This document shows, in pieces, positions 1-8,735 of a DNA stretch of 64,000 nt. The stretch comes from Streptomyces sp. NRRL B-24484 (GTDB taxonomy: Bacteria; Actinomycetota; Actinomycetes; Streptomycetales; Streptomycetaceae): the NCBI RefSeq assembly GCF_000717715.1, contig NZ_JOAI01000004.1, forward strand, positions 144,473-208,472, written 5' to 3'. Under the pieces are notes generated by a model that saw only the letters and a list, made by a program, of their open reading frames with translations, ran no database searches and was not told where the DNA came from. Each line of letters starts with the position of its first letter. Within the stretch, counting starts at the first letter, position 1. A program made the translations under genes and the position numbers.

Positions 1-47
1 CTCGTGTGTGGCCCATGGCCGACCCGGCAGTCACGCGGTCGACCCTA

Positions 48-113
48 GCGTCCGACCGCCGACCGGGCAACGGCCTTCCGCCGGTGGGCGGTCGGCGGTC
101 GGCGGTCGGACGC
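48..113. repeat. 17-bp perfect inverted repeat with 33-nt spacing upstream of the SDR gene
   Basis: Arms at 48-64 and 97-113 are exact reverse complements and are built from GGTCGGC-type heptamers. The element sits before the SDR promoter and could be the terminator of a gene left of the window or a regulator site. Nothing in the sequence decides between these. Confidence 0.5.
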
Positions 114-134
114 CGGGACGGCCGCGGCACTCCG

Positions 135-140
135 TAGACT
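135..140 (+). promoter_or_regulatory. -10 box TAGACT of a leaderless SDR transcript
   Basis: TAGACT ends six bases before the ATG at 147 and no ribosome binding site is present, which is the usual layout of a leaderless actinobacterial gene. No convincing -35 is visible. Confidence 0.45.
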
Positions 141-146
141 CCCGGC

Positions 147-1073
147 ATGAGCGGAGCGTCTGCGGGAGCGTTGACCGGCAAGGTCGCCCTGGTCGCCGGG
201 GCGACCCGCGGCGCGGGGCGGGGCATCGCGGTGGAACTCGGTGCGGCGGGGGCCACGGTGTACGTGACCGGCCGCAGCACCCGCGCCCGGCGGTCCGAGT
301 ACGACCGCCCCGAGACCGTCGAGGACACCGCCGACCTGGTGACCGCGGCGGGCGGGCTCGGCATCGCCGTCCCCACCGACCACCTGGTGCCCGCTCAGGT
401 CCGCAGCCTGGTGGACCGGATCGACGCGGAGCAGGGCCGGCTCGACGTCCTGGTGAACGACATCTGGGGCGGCGAGAACCTCTTCCAGTGGGACACCCCG
501 GTCTGGGAGCACGACCTCGACAACGGCCTGCGGCTGCTGCGCCTCGCGGTGGAGACGCACGCCGTCACCAGCCACCACGCGCTCCCGCTGCTGCTGCGGC
601 ACCCCGGCGGCCTGGTGGTCGAGGTGACCGACGGCACCGCCGAGTACAACCGCGACACCTACCGGGTCTCGTTCTTCTACGACCTCGCCAAGACCTCGGT
701 GCTGCGGATGGGCTTCGCGCTCGGCCGCGAGCTCGGGCCGCGCGGCGCGACCGCGGTCGCGCTGACGCCCGGCTGGATGCGCTCGGAGATCATGCTCGGC
801 CACTTCGGGGTGACGGAGGAGAACTGGCGCGACGCCCTGCAGGTCGAGCCGCACTTCTGCATCTCCGAGACCCCGTTCTTCGTCGGCCGGGCCGTCGCGG
901 CCCTGGCCGCCGACCCTGAGGTGAGCCGCTGGAACGGGCAGTCCCTCTCCAGTGGCGGCCTCGCCCGGGTCTACGGCTTCACCGACCGCGACGGCAGCCG
1001 GCCGGACGCCTGGCGCTACATGGTCGAGGTCCAGGACCCGGGCCGCCCGGCCGACGCCGCCGGCTACCGCTGA
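147..1073 (+). CDS. SDR family NAD(P)-dependent oxidoreductase
   Basis: 308-aa short-chain dehydrogenase, presumably cytosolic. The N-terminal Rossmann motif GATRGAGRG lies near residues 18-26, followed by a D-V-L-V-N-D stretch near residue 100 and a Y-D-L-A-K (YxxxK) catalytic pair near residue 175. The substrate cannot be told; the C-terminal extension past the usual SDR core (about 250 aa) includes a W-rich segment. The ATG is preceded by a -10 box and no Shine-Dalgarno, so translation is probably leaderless. It stands alone, with a terminator hairpin about 55 bp downstream. Confidence 0.9.
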   Translation: MSGASAGALTGKVALVAGATRGAGRGIAVELGAAGATVYVTGRSTRARRSEYDRPETVEDTADLVTAAGGLGIAVPTDHLVPAQVRSLVDRIDAEQGRLDVLVNDIWGGENLFQWDTPVWEHDLDNGLRLLRLAVETHAVTSHHALPLLLRHPGGLVVEVTDGTAEYNRDTYRVSFFYDLAKTSVLRMGFALGRELGPRGATAVALTPGWMRSEIMLGHFGVTEENWRDALQVEPHFCISETPFFVGRAVAALAADPEVSRWNGQSLSSGGLARVYGFTDRDGSRPDAWRYMVEVQDPGRPADAAGYR

Positions 1074-1129
1074 GCCGGCGCAGCCCCGGCCCTCCGACGG
1101 GCCGAAAGGGCTGGCGATCCGTCAGAACA

Positions 1130-1151
1130 CCCCCGGGCGACCGCCCGGGGG
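1130..1151 (+). terminator. Hairpin terminator after the SDR gene
   Basis: CCCCCGGGCG (1130-1139) pairs with CGCCCGGGGG (1142-1151). It is a strong GC stem without a U tract, as is common in streptomycetes. Confidence 0.55.
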
Positions 1152-1297
1152 CGCACCGGTGCTGCCACGGGGGCGCCCGCACGGAGTCTGGCCGGGGCGG
1201 ACGGCGCTGTCAAAGGACTGCCGTGGGGCAGGACTTGGACTTTCGTCGCCGGTCGGGCGGGTTTCGGGGAGAGCGCCGGCAAGGGGCGGCGCGGCCC

Positions 1298-1372
1298 TTG
1301 ACACCCCTGTCGGCACGCTGCCACGGTGTGCTCGAAGCTGCTTTCAAACAGTTCGAATCGAGCAACTTCGAG
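1298..1372 (+). promoter_or_regulatory. Promoter/operator region of the secreted ricin-domain protein
   Basis: TTGACA at 1298-1303 is a good -35. Further down, CTCGAAG (1331-1337) and CTTCGAG (1366-1372) form a perfect inverted repeat around a TTTCAAA/GTTCGAA-rich core. Such TCGAA-rich palindromes before secreted carbohydrate-active genes are often LacI-type operators; that role is inference here. Confidence 0.4.
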
Positions 1373-1475
1373 CATCTTCACGTTCAGCGGCGCCGTGGGC
1401 GGGCCCGGGCGCCCCCACCTCGCCGACCCCCACCGATCCCCCCACCACCCGTGCACCGCCACGGAAGGAGCCTCC

Positions 1476-3962
1476 GTGCCCACACCCCTGCGCAGCGTCC
1501 TCTCCGCCGGACTGGCCGTTGCCGCGCTGACACTGGCCGGCGCCGCCGCACCGACCGCGGGCGCCGACACCGCCGCCCCGGCCGCCGGTACCACGTACAC
1601 CGTCTCGGTCGGCGCACCGGCGACGTACGGCCACCCCACCGACACCCCGGCATCGCCGTACATCGACAAGGACGGAACGTTCTGGTTCCAGCAGTCCGCG
1701 GCGCTGTACGGCGCGAACGACCCCCGCTACTGGGACTTCTTCACCGGCACCGACTTCGACACCGCCACCCGCTCGACCGCCGTCAGCAGCGCCGTGAACC
1801 CGGCCAACCCCGACGACCGGAACGACGACACCACCTGGCGGTGCAACAACAGCCCGACGGGCCTGACGGCGACGGCCGCGACCGGCTCCGGCAGCTACGC
1901 GCACAAGAACTACTGCGACCTCGCGGGCGTCTGGGTCGACCCCGACACCGGCGACTGGTACGGGCTGGTGCACAACGAGTTCACCCCGCAGCCGTTCGGC
2001 GACGGCCTGCACTTCGACGCCATCGACTACGCGGTCTCCACCGACCGCGGGAAGACCTGGACGATCAAGGACCACGTCATCACCTCGCCGTACAGCACCG
2101 CCCGCGGCGACACCACGACCTTCCCCCACCAGACCTACTCCTACGGCGACGGCGACCAGCGGCTGTTCGTCGACACCGCCTCCGGGTACTTCTACGTCTT
2201 CTACGGTTCGCGCGTGGTCGACAAGTCCGGTGGCTGGAAGGCCTTCTACGAGCACGCGGCGCGCGCCCCGCTCTCCGCCAAGATGGCGCCCGGCAGTTGG
2301 CAGAAGTGGTACGACGGCGCCTGGTCGCAGCCCGGAGTGGGCGGCCGGGAGAGCAACATGGTGCCCGTCGGCTCGGCCGGCAGCACCGGGTACACCCCGG
2401 TGACGGGCGAGTACGACCCGGCGAACACCGGCACCGCGGCCCAGCAGATCGCTGCCGGGACCATGCCCGCGACCTCGCCGCTGTTCGTCATGGACGTCAC
2501 CTGGAACGCCCACCTCGGCCTCTACATCGGCGAGCCGCAGGCCGTCGACCAGAGCGGCAACGCACCGCAGCAGTTCTACGCCACCGCCGACCTGGCCACC
2601 CAGAAGTGGTTCCTGCTCGGCGACACCGGCAGCTACCGCACCGCGTCCTGGTACCGCTGGTTCCTCGACGGCGCCAACCGCACCGGCTCCACGATCACCG
2701 GCCGGACCTTCCGCTCGTACTGCGCGTTCGGCTGCTCCGGCGGCGCCTCCGGCCAGTACGTCGACGTCACGGTCGGCTCGTCCGCCGCCGCGACGGCTCC
2801 GGTCGACCCGTCCAGGGCCTACCGGATCGCGGCCGGCAACGGCCGGGTGCTCGCCCAGGTCTCCGGCGGCGCCGCCACCACCTCGCTGGCCGCCGCGACC
2901 GGCTCCGCCCTGGAGTCGTGGACCTTCGCCGCCGACGGCGACGGCTCCTACCGGATCGCCAACGGCTCCACCGGGCAGCTGCTCGGCGTGGACTCCACCG
3001 CCGTCTCCGGGCGGGCCTGGGGCGCCCGGCCCACCGTCACCGCGGCCCCCGCCAACGGGCCGACCGTCGGCCAGCAGTGGTGGGTGATCCCCGGCACCAC
3101 GGCCTCCGGCGCGGCCACCGGCACGGTCAAGCTGGTCAACCGCTACAGCGGCCTCGTCCTCGGCCTGAGCCCGATCACCGGCCGGCTCGCCGAGACCACG
3201 CCCGTCCGCAGCTGGACGGACGCCGGCGGCAGCGGCGTCGGCGGCGGGCGCAGCGCGGCCGAGCAGGCACTGACCCTCACGGCCGTCGGCGCGGCGGCCG
3301 AGACCGTGACCGTCACCGACCCGGGCAGCCGGTCCACCACGGTGAACACCGCGGTCTCGCTGCAGCTGGTCGGAACCGACTCCGCGAACAGGGCGCTCAC
3401 CTTCTCGGCGACCGGCCTGCCCGCCGGCCTGTCGATCAGCGCCTCCGGCCTGGTCACCGGGACGCCCACGGCCACCGGTTCGTCGACGGTGACGGTCACC
3501 GCCTCCTCCGGGACGGCCAGCGGCTCGACCTCCTTCACCTGGGCCGTCAACCCGGCGCTCGCGGGCAGCCACACCCTCGTCGCCTCCGGCAAGGCGCTCG
3601 ACGACCCGAACCACTCGACCGCCGCCGGCACCCCGCTGGTGACCTGGGCGCCGAACGGCGGCCCGAACCAGACCTGGGTCTTCACCGCGCAGGCGGACGG
3701 CAGCTACCGGATCGCCAACGGCGAGTCGAACCTCTGCATGGACGTCAGCGGCGGCTCGACCGCGGCCGGCGCACAGGTCATCCAGTGGACCTGCACCGGC
3801 GGCAGCAACCAGCGCTGGGTGGTCACGGCCGTCGCCGGCGGCTACCGGATCAGTTCGCAGAAGAGCGGTCTGCTGCTCACCACCGCCTCCGCCTCGGACG
3901 GCGCGGCGGTGACCCAGCAGGCCGACTCCGGCTCCGCGTTGCAGCGCTGGACCATCGGCTGA
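1476..3962 (+). CDS. Secreted multidomain protein with Ig-like and C-terminal ricin-type lectin domains
   Basis: 828-aa exported protein. I start it at GTG 1476 because GGAAGGAG lies five bases upstream and the next residues form a Sec signal peptide (PTPLRS, then an Ala/Leu core ending near AGA); the open frame upstream to 1326 is not signal-like. The N-terminal ~420 residues are rich in Asp/Tyr/Trp with DxxTGDWYG-like blades suggestive of a beta-propeller glycosidase-like fold. Next come a ricin-like segment, a He_PIG Ig-like domain (near residues 610-690: [15 protein letters not shown]) and a C-terminal ricin B lectin with QxW motifs (NQTWVF, NQRWVV, LQRWTI). It probably binds or cleaves extracellular polysaccharide; the enzymatic activity is not identified. 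Confidence 0.85.
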   Translation: MPTPLRSVLSAGLAVAALTLAGAAAPTAGADTAAPAAGTTYTVSVGAPATYGHPTDTPASPYIDKDGTFWFQQSAALYGANDPRYWDFFTGTDFDTATRSTAVSSAVNPANPDDRNDDTTWRCNNSPTGLTATAATGSGSYAHKNYCDLAGVWVDPDTGDWYGLVHNEFTPQPFGDGLHFDAIDYAVSTDRGKTWTIKDHVITSPYSTARGDTTTFPHQTYSYGDGDQRLFVDTASGYFYVFYGSRVVDKSGGWKAFYEHAARAPLSAKMAPGSWQKWYDGAWSQPGVGGRESNMVPVGSAGSTGYTPVTGEYDPANTGTAAQQIAAGTMPATSPLFVMDVTWNAHLGLYIGEPQAVDQSGNAPQQFYATADLATQKWFLLGDTGSYRTASWYRWFLDGANRTGSTITGRTFRSYCAFGCSGGASGQYVDVTVGSSAAATAPVDPSRAYRIAAGNGRVLAQVSGGAATTSLAAATGSALESWTFAADGDGSYRIANGSTGQLLGVDSTAVSGRAWGARPTVTAAPANGPTVGQQWWVIPGTTASGAATGTVKLVNRYSGLVLGLSPITGRLAETTPVRSWTDAGGSGVGGGRSAAEQALTLTAVGAAAETVTVTDPGSRSTTVNTAVSLQLVGTDSANRALTFSATGLPAGLSISASGLVTGTPTATGSSTVTVTASSGTASGSTSFTWAVNPALAGSHTLVASGKALDDPNHSTAAGTPLVTWAPNGGPNQTWVFTAQADGSYRIANGESNLCMDVSGGSTAAGAQVIQWTCTGGSNQRWVVTAVAGGYRISSQKSGLLLTTASASDGAAVTQQADSGSALQRWTIG

Positions 3963-3975
3963 CCGCACCCTCGGC

Positions 3976-4008
3976 AGGGCCCCGCGGCGAATCTGGCTGC
4001 GGGGCCCT
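3976..4008 (+). terminator. Hairpin terminator after the ricin-domain gene
   Basis: AGGGCCCCGC (3976-3985) pairs with GCGGGGCCCT (3999-4008) across a 13-nt loop, immediately after the stop codon. Confidence 0.6.
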
Positions 4009-4085
4009 CGGGGCGGTCCGGGTCGGGGGTGTGCCGCCCCGGTCGGGCGGCGCGGGCCGGAGCGCCCTGTGAGAGGGTCGAGGAC

Positions 4086-4460
4086 ATGGGCGAGTCCTGG
4101 GTCTTCGACGACGGCACCGCTCCGGCGACGGTCGAGGCGGCGCTCGACCTGCTGCGCGGGCGGATCGCCGCGGGACGCCTGGAGAGCTGGCTGGCGGCCT
4201 CCTCGGGCCGCTCGCTGGGCGTCGTCAGCAACGGCGAGCGGGCGATGGTGCTGCTGCTGGACCCTGAGGGCGACCCGGGCGGGCACGCCGTGGATCCGCT
4301 GGCCGCCGGGCGCAGCGGCGGCTTCGTCCTGACGAACGGTCAACACGACGTGTACCCCGACGCGGAGACCGTACCGCTCCCGGAGGGCCTGCGGATCGTC
4401 GAACACGTCCTGGCCACCGGTGTCCCGCCGGTCGACGCGGACTGGGCGGACGACCGCTGA
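4086..4460 (+). CDS. Imm1-like small protein
   Basis: 124-aa acidic protein. ATG 4086 follows GAGG at close spacing; the open frame continues to 4029 but lacks a good signal there. The pattern (VVSNGERAMVLLLD, then GGFVLTNGQHDVYPDAE, then an acidic tail) resembles the Imm1 family, whose members neutralise polymorphic toxins or occur as solitary copies. No toxin gene lies next to it, so an immunity role is only a family-level guess. Confidence 0.65.
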   Translation: MGESWVFDDGTAPATVEAALDLLRGRIAAGRLESWLAASSGRSLGVVSNGERAMVLLLDPEGDPGGHAVDPLAAGRSGGFVLTNGQHDVYPDAETVPLPEGLRIVEHVLATGVPPVDADWADDR

Positions 4461-4478
4461 GCCGCCCCGGCGCGCCGC

Positions 4479-5105
4479 TCAGTGCCGGGGCGTGCCGAGC
4501 GTGGTGAGCAGGTCCTCGTGGAGCTGGAACCAGACGGCGTGGTACGAGTCGGTGCTCTCCGTGACGGCACCCGGTTCGCCCGCGTGGGCTCGGCCGAGGG
4601 CCCCGGCCAGCCGCTGCCGGTAGCGGGCGAAGCGGTGCAGCGCGGCCGCGAGGTCGGCGCAGACCTCGGTGGCCCGCCGGTCGAGGTCGGTGAGCCGGGT
4701 CAGCACGAGGGTGTCGTAGGTGGTGTCGGTGTGGTCGTTGAGTGCCATCGCGCCGTCGACCGGGCGGGTCTGCCAGGCCGTGCAGAGGTCGAGCAGCTCC
4801 GGGTTGAGGACGAGGAAGCGCTCGTACGCGTCGGCGACGGCGGCCCGGGTGCCGGAGGCCTCGAGTTCGGCGGCGATCCGTTCGGCGTCGGCGGCGCGGC
4901 CGGCCTCGGTCAGCCCCCAGCCGCCGAAGGGGCCGGAGACCCGGGTGACCAGCCCGGCCACGGCCAGGTCGATCAGCTCCGACTCCACGTCGGCGTCGGG
5001 CAGGCCGGCGGCCTCGGCCGCACGGGCCAGGTCGGCGAATCCGGTGCAGCGCAGCGTGTGGAGAACCAGCAGGTCGGGGCTGGTGCTGTGGGACAGGTCG
5101 GGCAC
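4479..5105 (-). CDS. Winged-helix-type regulator divergent from the PPDK-like gene
   Basis: 208-aa protein. Residues about 10-75 look like a winged helix (LLVLHTLRCTGFADLARAAE, then ELIDLAVAGLVTR and a GWGLTEAGR wing). The rest is alpha-helical and of unknown function. It starts with GTG at 5105, seventeen bases from the start of the divergent PPDK-like gene, and has no Shine-Dalgarno. The shared promoter suggests that it controls that gene and itself. Confidence 0.75.
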   Translation of the reverse strand: MPDLSHSTSPDLLVLHTLRCTGFADLARAAEAAGLPDADVESELIDLAVAGLVTRVSGPFGGWGLTEAGRAADAERIAAELEASGTRAAVADAYERFLVLNPELLDLCTAWQTRPVDGAMALNDHTDTTYDTLVLTRLTDLDRRATEVCADLAAALHRFARYRQRLAGALGRAHAGEPGAVTESTDSYHAVWFQLHEDLLTTLGTPRH

Positions 5106-5122
5106 GCCCGTATGCTACAGCG
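5106..5122. promoter_or_regulatory. Bidirectional leaderless promoter between 4479-5105 and 5123-6658
   Basis: On the + strand TATGCT (5111-5116) ends six bases before GTG 5123. On the - strand TAGCAT (5117-5112) ends six bases before GTG 5105. The two -10 boxes overlap on the same near-symmetrical bases, so both mRNAs would begin at or next to their start codons. A weak -35 (TGGGAC, 5089-5094) serves the + direction. Confidence 0.55.
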
Positions 5123-6658
5123 GTGAGGTGGATCCACCCGCTCTCGGCGGACCTCGGGGAGCCGCCGGAGGTCCTGGGCGGCAAGGCGCACGGCCTGGTG
5201 GCGCTGCTGCGGCTGGGGCTGCCGGTGCCGCCGGGTTTCGTGATCGGCACCGCGGCCTGCCGGGCGTTCCTGCGTGACGGGCGGCTCCCGGACGGGCTGT
5301 CCGCCGAGCTGTCCGCCGCGGTCGCCGGGCTGGAGGCCGCGACCGGTCGCCGGTTCGGCGGGGGGCCGCGACCGCTGCTGGTGTCCGTCCGTTCGGGTGC
5401 CGCCGTCCCCATGCCGGGCATGATGGCCACCGTGCTCGACGTCGGTCTGACCGGCGCCACGGCCGAGGCCCTGACCGTCGAGACGGGCGATCCGGAGTTC
5501 GTCCGCGACTCCCGGCTGCGGCTGCTCACCGGTCTCGCGGCCGCCGCCACCGGCCGGCCGGCCGACCCCGCGGGCCCGGACGACACGACCGGGGCGCGTC
5601 TCGCGGCGGCCTCGGCGGCCGTCCGCCGGCATCTCGGCGAGCCGGTGGTCGAGGACGCGCGCGTGCAGGTGGAGCAGGCGGTCACCGCCGTCCTCCGGTC
5701 CTGGGACTCGCCGCGGGCACGGACCTACCGGCTGCTCAACGGCATCCCGGACGGGCTCGGCACCGCGGTCACCGTGCAGGCGATGGTGTTCGGCAACCGC
5801 GGCCCTCGCAGCGGCACCGGGGTCGCGTTCAGCCGCGACCCGGCCACCGGCGAACCGGGGCCCCGCGGTGACGTCCTGTTCGGCCGTCAGGGCGAGGATG
5901 TCGTCTCCGGCGCCGCCGCCGTCCGGCCGCTCGCCGACCTCGCCACCCACGAGCCGCGGGTCATGGCCGCGCTGCAGGAGGCGCTGGAGCGCGGCGAGCG
6001 GCACTGCCGGGACGCCTGCTACCTGGAGTTCACCTTCGAGGCCGGCCGGCTGTGGCTGCTGCAGCTGCGGGCCGGCGGGTTCACCGGCGCGGCCGGGGTG
6101 CGGGTCGCCGTCGACCTCGCCGACCGCGGGGTGATCGGCCGGGACGAGGCGCTGCTCCGGGTCGCGCCCGGGCAGCTGCGGAACCCGGGCGCTCCGCGGA
6201 TCGTGCTCACCGACGACACGGACGTCCTCGTCCGCGGTCTGGGCGCCTCGCCGGGCGTGGCGGGCGGGCGGGTGGCGCTGACGGCCGACGCGGCCGTCCG
6301 GATGGCCGCGCAGGGGCCGGTCGTCCTGGTGCGGCCGCAGACCTCGCCGCTGGACCTGCACGGCCTGGCGGCCGCCGCGGGGGTGCTGACGGCGCTCGGC
6401 GGGCCGGCGAGCCACGCGGCGGTGGTCGCCCGGTCGATGGGCCGGCCGGCCGTGGTCGGCGCCGCGGGACTGTCGGTGGACGTCCCCGGCGGCTGCCTGC
6501 GGGTCGGCGGGCGGACGGTGCCGGAGGGCGCGGTCGTCACCCTGGACGGCGGTCCGGGCCTGGCCGTCCTCGGCTCCCCGCCGATCGCCCGGGCCGCGGA
6601 CGACCCGTACCTGCACCGCTTCCTCGCCTGGGCTGACGAGGCCGCCGGCGGGTCCTGA
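5123..6658 (+). CDS. PPDK/PEP-synthase-like protein lacking the PEP-binding barrel
   Basis: 511-aa homologue of the front half of pyruvate phosphate dikinase. It has the ATP-grasp region (GGKAHGLVALLRLGLPVPPGF near residue 20, LVSVRSGAAVPMPGMMATV near 90, FSRDPATGE near 235) and the phosphohistidine swivel domain (GGPASHAAVVARSMGRPAVVG near 425-445, with the catalytic His). The frame then stops, with no C-terminal TIM barrel, which full-length enzymes of about 870-900 aa use for PEP/pyruvate. It could make phospho-His from ATP and pass the phosphate to an unknown acceptor, as rifampin phosphotransferases do with their swivel domain. It is translated from a leaderless GTG. Confidence 0.8.
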   Translation: MRWIHPLSADLGEPPEVLGGKAHGLVALLRLGLPVPPGFVIGTAACRAFLRDGRLPDGLSAELSAAVAGLEAATGRRFGGGPRPLLVSVRSGAAVPMPGMMATVLDVGLTGATAEALTVETGDPEFVRDSRLRLLTGLAAAATGRPADPAGPDDTTGARLAAASAAVRRHLGEPVVEDARVQVEQAVTAVLRSWDSPRARTYRLLNGIPDGLGTAVTVQAMVFGNRGPRSGTGVAFSRDPATGEPGPRGDVLFGRQGEDVVSGAAAVRPLADLATHEPRVMAALQEALERGERHCRDACYLEFTFEAGRLWLLQLRAGGFTGAAGVRVAVDLADRGVIGRDEALLRVAPGQLRNPGAPRIVLTDDTDVLVRGLGASPGVAGGRVALTADAAVRMAAQGPVVLVRPQTSPLDLHGLAAAAGVLTALGGPASHAAVVARSMGRPAVVGAAGLSVDVPGGCLRVGGRTVPEGAVVTLDGGPGLAVLGSPPIARAADDPYLHRFLAWADEAAGGS

Positions 6659-6678
6659 AGGCCCGGACCGCGGACGGA

Positions 6679-6710
6679 CCGGGCCCGGCCGCTGCTGCGG
6701 CCGGGCCCGG
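6679..6710. terminator. Bidirectional hairpin between convergent genes
   Basis: CCGGGCCCGGCCGC (6679-6692) and GCGGCCGGGCCCGG (6697-6710) form a 14-bp perfect stem with a TGCT loop between the PPDK-like gene and the convergent protease. Confidence 0.75.
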
Positions 6711-6791
6711 GTGCAACGAGACGTCTCCGACGGAGGTCGGCTCAGGGGCCCTGTGAGGCATCCGTACGCCTTCGGGTCGGTCGGGTTCCGG

Positions 6792-8340
6792 TCAGGAGCC
6801 GATCTGGACCGCGGTGTCGTCGATCACGAAGCTCGTCTGCAGCGAGGAGTCCTCGACGCCGTTGAACTTCACGGTCACGGACTGGCCCGCGTAGGCCGAC
6901 AGGTCGACCGTCTTCTGGCTGTAGCCGGTGTTCTTGTTGAGGTTGGACCAGGTGGCCACCGTGGTGCCGTTGACCGTGACGGTCAGCTTGTCGTAGGCGG
7001 TGGAGGTGGTGGTCTCCGCCGTGTCGATGTGCAGCCAGTAGCTGAGCGTGGCCCTGCAGCCGGTCGGGAGGCTGACGGTCTGTGCGGCGCTGTCCGTGTG
7101 GGAGGAGCCGTAACCGTTCAGCCAGGCCTTCCAGGAACCGCTGTGGGCGGCCTGGGAGGCGCTGTTGTCGACGACGCCGCTGCTGGTCGTCCAGGGGGCG
7201 GCGGAGCCGGTCTCGAAGCCGGCGTTGCCGAGCAGCTGGGCCGGGACGCAGCCGGTGCCGCCGGAGACCGTCCAGGTGAAGCCGGTGGAGCCGGTCTTGT
7301 TGGCGGCGTCCTTGGCGGTGACGGTCACGTTGTAGGTGCCGGCCGCGGTGGCGGTGCCGGTGATCCTGCCGGAGCTGCTGATCGACAGGCCGGTCGGCAG
7401 GCCGGTGGCGCTGAAGGTCAGCGGCGCGGTGCCGCCGGAGGCCGCGATCTGCAGGTCTGCGGTGCCGTTCAGCGCGGTGCTCTGGTTGCCGGGGTTGGTC
7501 ACCGTGACGGTGCCGCTGCCGGCCGGCTTGGTGAGCAGGCAGCCCGCGACGTTGAGGTCGATGGCCCGGCCGGTGCCGAGGCAGGTGGTGAACCAGTAGG
7601 TCTCCTCACCGTAGCTCTGGCCCTTGGTGACGGTTGGTGGTGCCGTCGGCGGCCACCTCGCACGGGTTGTTGAGGGTGCACATCGCACCGTCGTCGTTGC
7701 CGGTGTTGTTGATGCCGACGACCTTCTTGGAGGCGGCGTCGACGATCGGCGAACCGGAGGTGCCGTGCGTGGTGTTGCAGCCGGCGCTGTAGCGGAGCGA
7801 GTCGTGCCAGGTCCACTCGTCCTCGCGCAGGGTCGGGACGAACCCGTTGATGGAGCAGTTCCAGGTCTGCTTCCAGTACGAGGACGGGATGAACATCGCC
7901 GAGCCGTCGACCGGGTGGGTGTCGCTGATGGTCAGCGCGGTGACGCCGTACTTGCTGACGATCGACGAGAAGGTGTCGGTCAGCTGGTAGAGCGCCACGT
8001 CGGTGCCGGTCATGGTGGCGTACAGCACCTTGTCGGCCGAGACGGTGCCGAGCGAGGAGCCGGAGGGGCTGAGCAGGGTGCCGCTGCGGCTGGCGGTCTG
8101 GTTCTGGATCACCACGCCCGAGGCGGGCATGGTCGGCAGGCAGTGGCCGTTGGTGAGCATCATCGCCCGGTCGGTGTCGACCGACGCGGGGTAGCGGACG
8201 AGCGAGGCGGAACAGTTGCTCAGCGCGATGGTGGCCGTCAGATCGCCCGCCTGGACGGCGTGCGCGGGCACGGCCGCTGCGGTCACCGTGCCTGCGGCGA
8301 TCGCGACCGCGCCTATTCCGGCGGCGAGTCCCTTGAACAT
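6792..8340 (-). pseudogene. Secreted trypsin-like serine protease, frameshifted
   Basis: ATG 8340 follows AGGAG and opens an exported S1-family protease: signal peptide ending AHA, His in LTNGHC, Asp in GTDVALYQL, Ser in GTSGSPI. This frame runs into a stop at 7606. From about 7632 a second frame (to 6792) continues without gap: [13 protein letters not shown], then a He_PIG Ig-like domain ([13 protein letters not shown]) and a C-terminal beta-sandwich typical of secreted-protease appendages. One surplus C in the run around 7632-7637 on the coding strand explains the break. The catalytic domain is intact on the 5' piece, so a truncated active protease is possible. It may equally be a sequencing error. 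Confidence 0.75.
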
Positions 8341-8350
8341 GGGGTCTCCT

Positions 8351-8735
8351 TGTGGGGGATGTGCCGACGCGCGACCGGTTGCGCACGCGGGCCGCACGAA
8401 ACTGCCATGGCCGCTTCAAGAGGGTCAACCACCCCGGCGGAAAAGGCCGTTCGGCGACGGCACCCGGCCGCGGCCGACCCGCGCCAACTGGCCACGGCCA
8501 AATCCGGACGACTCCCGCCCAGCCCCCGCAACCGGACACCGCCGATCACGGCGCGCGGCCGCGGACCGGCGCCGGTGCACCGGAGTTCGCCCTGCTCCGC
8601 GCGGCCGCGGCGGCGCGCGGGGGTCCGGACCCGGCCCCGCGCAGCAAGATTGACCGGAAACCGATCACGCGCCCGGAACCCGCCGGCCCCGCCCGGCGGC
8701 ACGGAGCACGGCCCGCGCGATGAAAGGATCGGGGC
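8351..8735. other. Intergenic region between divergent protease and RNase H genes
   Basis: 385 bases with no coding signal that survives inspection. It should hold the two divergent promoters. I see no clear -35/-10 pair, palindrome or RNA gene. Confidence 0.4.

Noticed and set aside
1344..4406. A 1020-codon open frame on the - strand opposite the ricin-domain gene
   Set aside because: It is Arg/Gly/Ala/Val-rich shadow sequence created by high third-position GC of the + strand gene; it lacks a start signal and any domain, while the + strand frame has a signal peptide and clear domains.
4086..4460. Toxin-immunity pair with the preceding secreted protein
   Set aside because: The secreted protein has carbohydrate-binding domains and no recognisable toxin domain, and a terminator separates the two genes.
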